Assembly: GCA_900468625.1 (NCBI GenBank)
Contig: UBUL01000008.1
Location: 62,001 to 126,000, forward strand
Length of the DNA stretch: 64,000 nt
DNA from: Hyphomicrobiales bacterium
Lineage (GTDB): Bacteria > Pseudomonadota > Alphaproteobacteria > Rhizobiales > Rhizobiaceae
Direction of reading: 5' to 3'
Of this stretch, positions 62,315-64,000 are shown piece after piece (positions within the stretch are counted from its first letter, which is position 1; each line of letters begins with the position of its first letter). The notes under the pieces are model-generated. The model did not search any database, had not been told where the DNA came from, and worked only from the letters and a program-made list of their open reading frames with translations. The position numbers were made by a program, and so were the translations under genes.

Positions 62315-62815
62315 TTTCGATTCCGGAGATTCGCCGACTGATGATTTACGAAAGTCCATGATCTCGGATGATACGGAAGAGACCATGTTGGAGGCTTTGA
62401 CGCAGAGTTCAGCCTTGTGACGTATGGCGCTTGCGGGTTTGCTGCTCGCAGGGCAGGAAGAGCGACTTGCCTATAACGGTTCAGTTCGGCCAATCTTTCG
62501 AAGAGATATCTCCTCCAATAAGCGAGAGGGGAATTTCCGCGCAAGGGGACATCAGGATCTGTCCAATGTGGCTGCCGGCAGCGCTCCCACCAAGTGGGCC
62601 GCTGAGCTGTAGGTCCACGATACCGCCGGCAATCTGATTTGCCGTTTCGCCGCACCGGACGACAAGGCAGCGAGCCCGACGACATTCATGTCGAGAAAAG
62701 TCTAATGCGGCAGCAAACCAACGTCTTGCGCCAGTGCCCACGAATCTCCGGTTCGCCCAAAGGTTTTGTCTGTCGCCAGCAATGCCCGCCAGTGTGGTGA
62801 GTTCCAGCAGAGCTG
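62315..62815. other. Intergenic region without recognised gene
   Basis: About 500 bases between the small membrane frame and the fourth SPW gene. Frames exist on both strands (for example 62481-62819 minus) but they overlap the SPW gene end or lack ribosome-binding sites. No repeat or regulatory dyad was recognised. Confidence 0.35.
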
Positions 62816-63181
62816 TCACTCAGGCTTTGAAACGTTGGCGAGATGCTTTTTCCAAAGGACCCAGCCCGCCAATATCATCAGGAACAGCCCGGAAAGAAGA
62901 GCATTCCAGGTAAGCAACATGCGGTCGGTAAATCGCAAAGTCCATGGAGATGTGAAAAGCCAGACACCAAGCAGGATGTCCACTCTATCCTCCCATACCT
63001 GACGAGAGGCATATGCAAGCCCTCCGAGGGCCGCAACAATCAGGCCGCAGAAGAAGAAATTCCACGCGGCCGCCCCAAAGGGAAGAGAATCGGAACCGTA
63101 AGCTCCTAGGCTCCAGGGCGATACGATCAGCCACAAGCCGATGACAAATATTATATGATCTTGCCAGCGTCGATCTTTCAT
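62816..63181 (-). CDS. SPW-repeat membrane protein (copy 4)
   Basis: A 121-residue membrane protein with two SPW repeats (FVIGLWLIVSPWSLG and LLGVWLFTSPWTLRF), both with the exact motif. The opening MKDRRWQDHI parallels the other copies. GGGAG is eight bases upstream of ATG 63181. No exact FixK-type box was found before it. Function unknown. Confidence 0.85.
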   Translation of the reverse strand: MKDRRWQDHIIFVIGLWLIVSPWSLGAYGSDSLPFGAAAWNFFFCGLIVAALGGLAYASRQVWEDRVDILLGVWLFTSPWTLRFTDRMLLTWNALLSGLFLMILAGWVLWKKHLANVSKPE

Positions 63182-63292
63182 CTCATGTCTCCCTGATCTT
63201 CCAAATCCGATTGCGGCAATGGTATCGGTCCATTACCATGGTCTGCGGCGTAGCGCTTTCGCGCCAGGCAAGAGATTGTATCTCATCATGCG

Positions 63293-64000
63293 CTATTCGT
63301 AGCGAAGGGCCTCTATCGGGTTAAGGCTGGCGGCCTTGTGCGCCGGATAATATCCGAAAAAGATCCCAACCATAACGGCAAAGAGGAAGCCGCCGGCGAT
63401 CGCGGTTGCGGACAATACTGCCGGCCAGTTCAAGACCTGCGAGATAATCAGGGATATGCAAACCCCCATGCCGATCCCGGCAAGCCCTCCGCTTACACTG
63501 AGAAAAACAGCCTCCGCCAGAAATTGAAGCAGGATATGCACGCGCCGTGCACCCACTGCCATCCGCAATCCTATCTCGCGTGTACGCTCGGTTACCGACA
63601 CCAAGAGAATATTCATGATGCCAATACCGCCGACCAGCAATGAAATCGAGGCAACCGCGGCAAGAAGCAGGGCCATGATACGGCTGCTGCTCTTGGCGGT
63701 TTCGGCAAACTGGCTGAGATTTCGAACGTCGAAGTCCTTGCTTTCTGCTCTCTTGATATTGTGGCGCCGCATGAGAACTGTATTGATGCCGGCAATAGCA
63801 TCACCGACCTGATCGGCGCTTTTGGCCTGGACGAACAGTAGATTGGCAAATCCCGTCAGGCGCGGCTGCAGGCCATATGGATTTGGCGCTGGCAAATAGG
63901 CCCAATTGGTCTGTGTTTGGGCCTGAAGCGGAGCAGCCACACCCAGCACGCGCCGCTCCGCCGTTGTAAACGGAATCATGACGATGTCGTCCTGGTCCTG
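63293..64000 (-). CDS. macB: MacB-like ABC transporter permease (C-terminal part)
   Basis: The frame is open to the right edge, so the N-terminal portion is missing. The visible part contains the end of the periplasmic MacB domain (QDQDDIVMIPFTTAERRVLG) and the FtsX-type membrane domain (VGGIGIMNILLVSVTERTRE, then GLRMAVGARR) with three spans. Proteins ending this way are MacB tripartite-efflux or related export permeases; whether an ATPase domain is fused lies outside the window. Confidence 0.82.
   Translation of the reverse strand, partial: QDQDDIVMIPFTTAERRVLGVAAPLQAQTQTNWAYLPAPNPYGLQPRLTGFANLLFVQAKSADQVGDAIAGINTVLMRRHNIKRAESKDFDVRNLSQFAETAKSSSRIMALLLAAVASISLLVGGIGIMNILLVSVTERTREIGLRMAVGARRVHILLQFLAEAVFLSVSGGLAGIGMGVCISLIISQVLNWPAVLSATAIAGGFLFAVMVGIFFGYYPAHKAASLNPIEALRYE

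Noticed and set aside
1..64000. CRISPR arrays, transposases, integrases or prophage genes
   Set aside because: No regularly spaced repeats, transposase or integrase motifs, or phage structural genes were recognised on either strand.

Overview
The window reads as a chromosome or large-replicon segment of a Rhizobium/Agrobacterium-type alphaproteobacterium. This rests on the roughly 60% GC coding style, an orfA-pit phosphate operon, a DUF1338 (HglS) lysine pathway, rhizobial intergenic palindromes (RIME-like, 57.97 and 62.1 kb) and many TTGA-N6-TCAA (FixK/FNR) boxes. No tRNA, rRNA, CRISPR array or complete insertion sequence was seen.

Left part (1-13 kb), transport and amino-acid catabolism. 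A peptide/oligosaccharide-type ABC importer (cut by the left edge) is followed by an Lrp/AsnC regulator divergent from a saccharopine/lysine-6-dehydrogenase family gene. Convergent to it lies an operon of DUF1338 2-oxoadipate dioxygenase/decarboxylase (hglS), an antiquitin-type aldehyde dehydrogenase and an aminotransferase, with a divergent LysR regulator. Together they spell a route from lysine through 2-aminoadipate and 2-oxoadipate to 2-hydroxyglutarate. A RutA/SsuD-like flavin monooxygenase follows.

Middle (13-36 kb), housekeeping and surface genes: an exported unknown, an MscS channel, a diguanylate cyclase with duplicated sensor units, mntR, a chemoreceptor, DUF47-pit, a sulfonate/taurine uptake and desulfonation operon, a VIT-family metal transporter, a glycosylation trio (GT39, GT2-GtrA, O-antigen-ligase family), a cytochrome b561/cytochrome c pair, an OmpR-type two-component system and a GT25 glycosyltransferase.

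Right part (36.9-63.2 kb), a dense stress island: four SPW-repeat membrane proteins, a phosphoribosyltransferase/hydrolase/erythromycin-esterase fusion, a phasin, NUDIX, ChaB, DUF2267, DUF1488-like and DUF3775 proteins, a beta-CASP metallo-hydrolase, three universal stress proteins and a USP relic, DegP, two triple-BON proteins, an APH-kinase fusion, an accessory FtsH with an LPG-synthase-type membrane protein, and a Pat-like acetyltransferase. Ten exact TTGA-N6-TCAA boxes lie upstream of these genes, mostly 34-80 bases from the start codons. The island therefore looks like one oxygen-limitation regulon. The window ends inside a MacB-like ABC permease.
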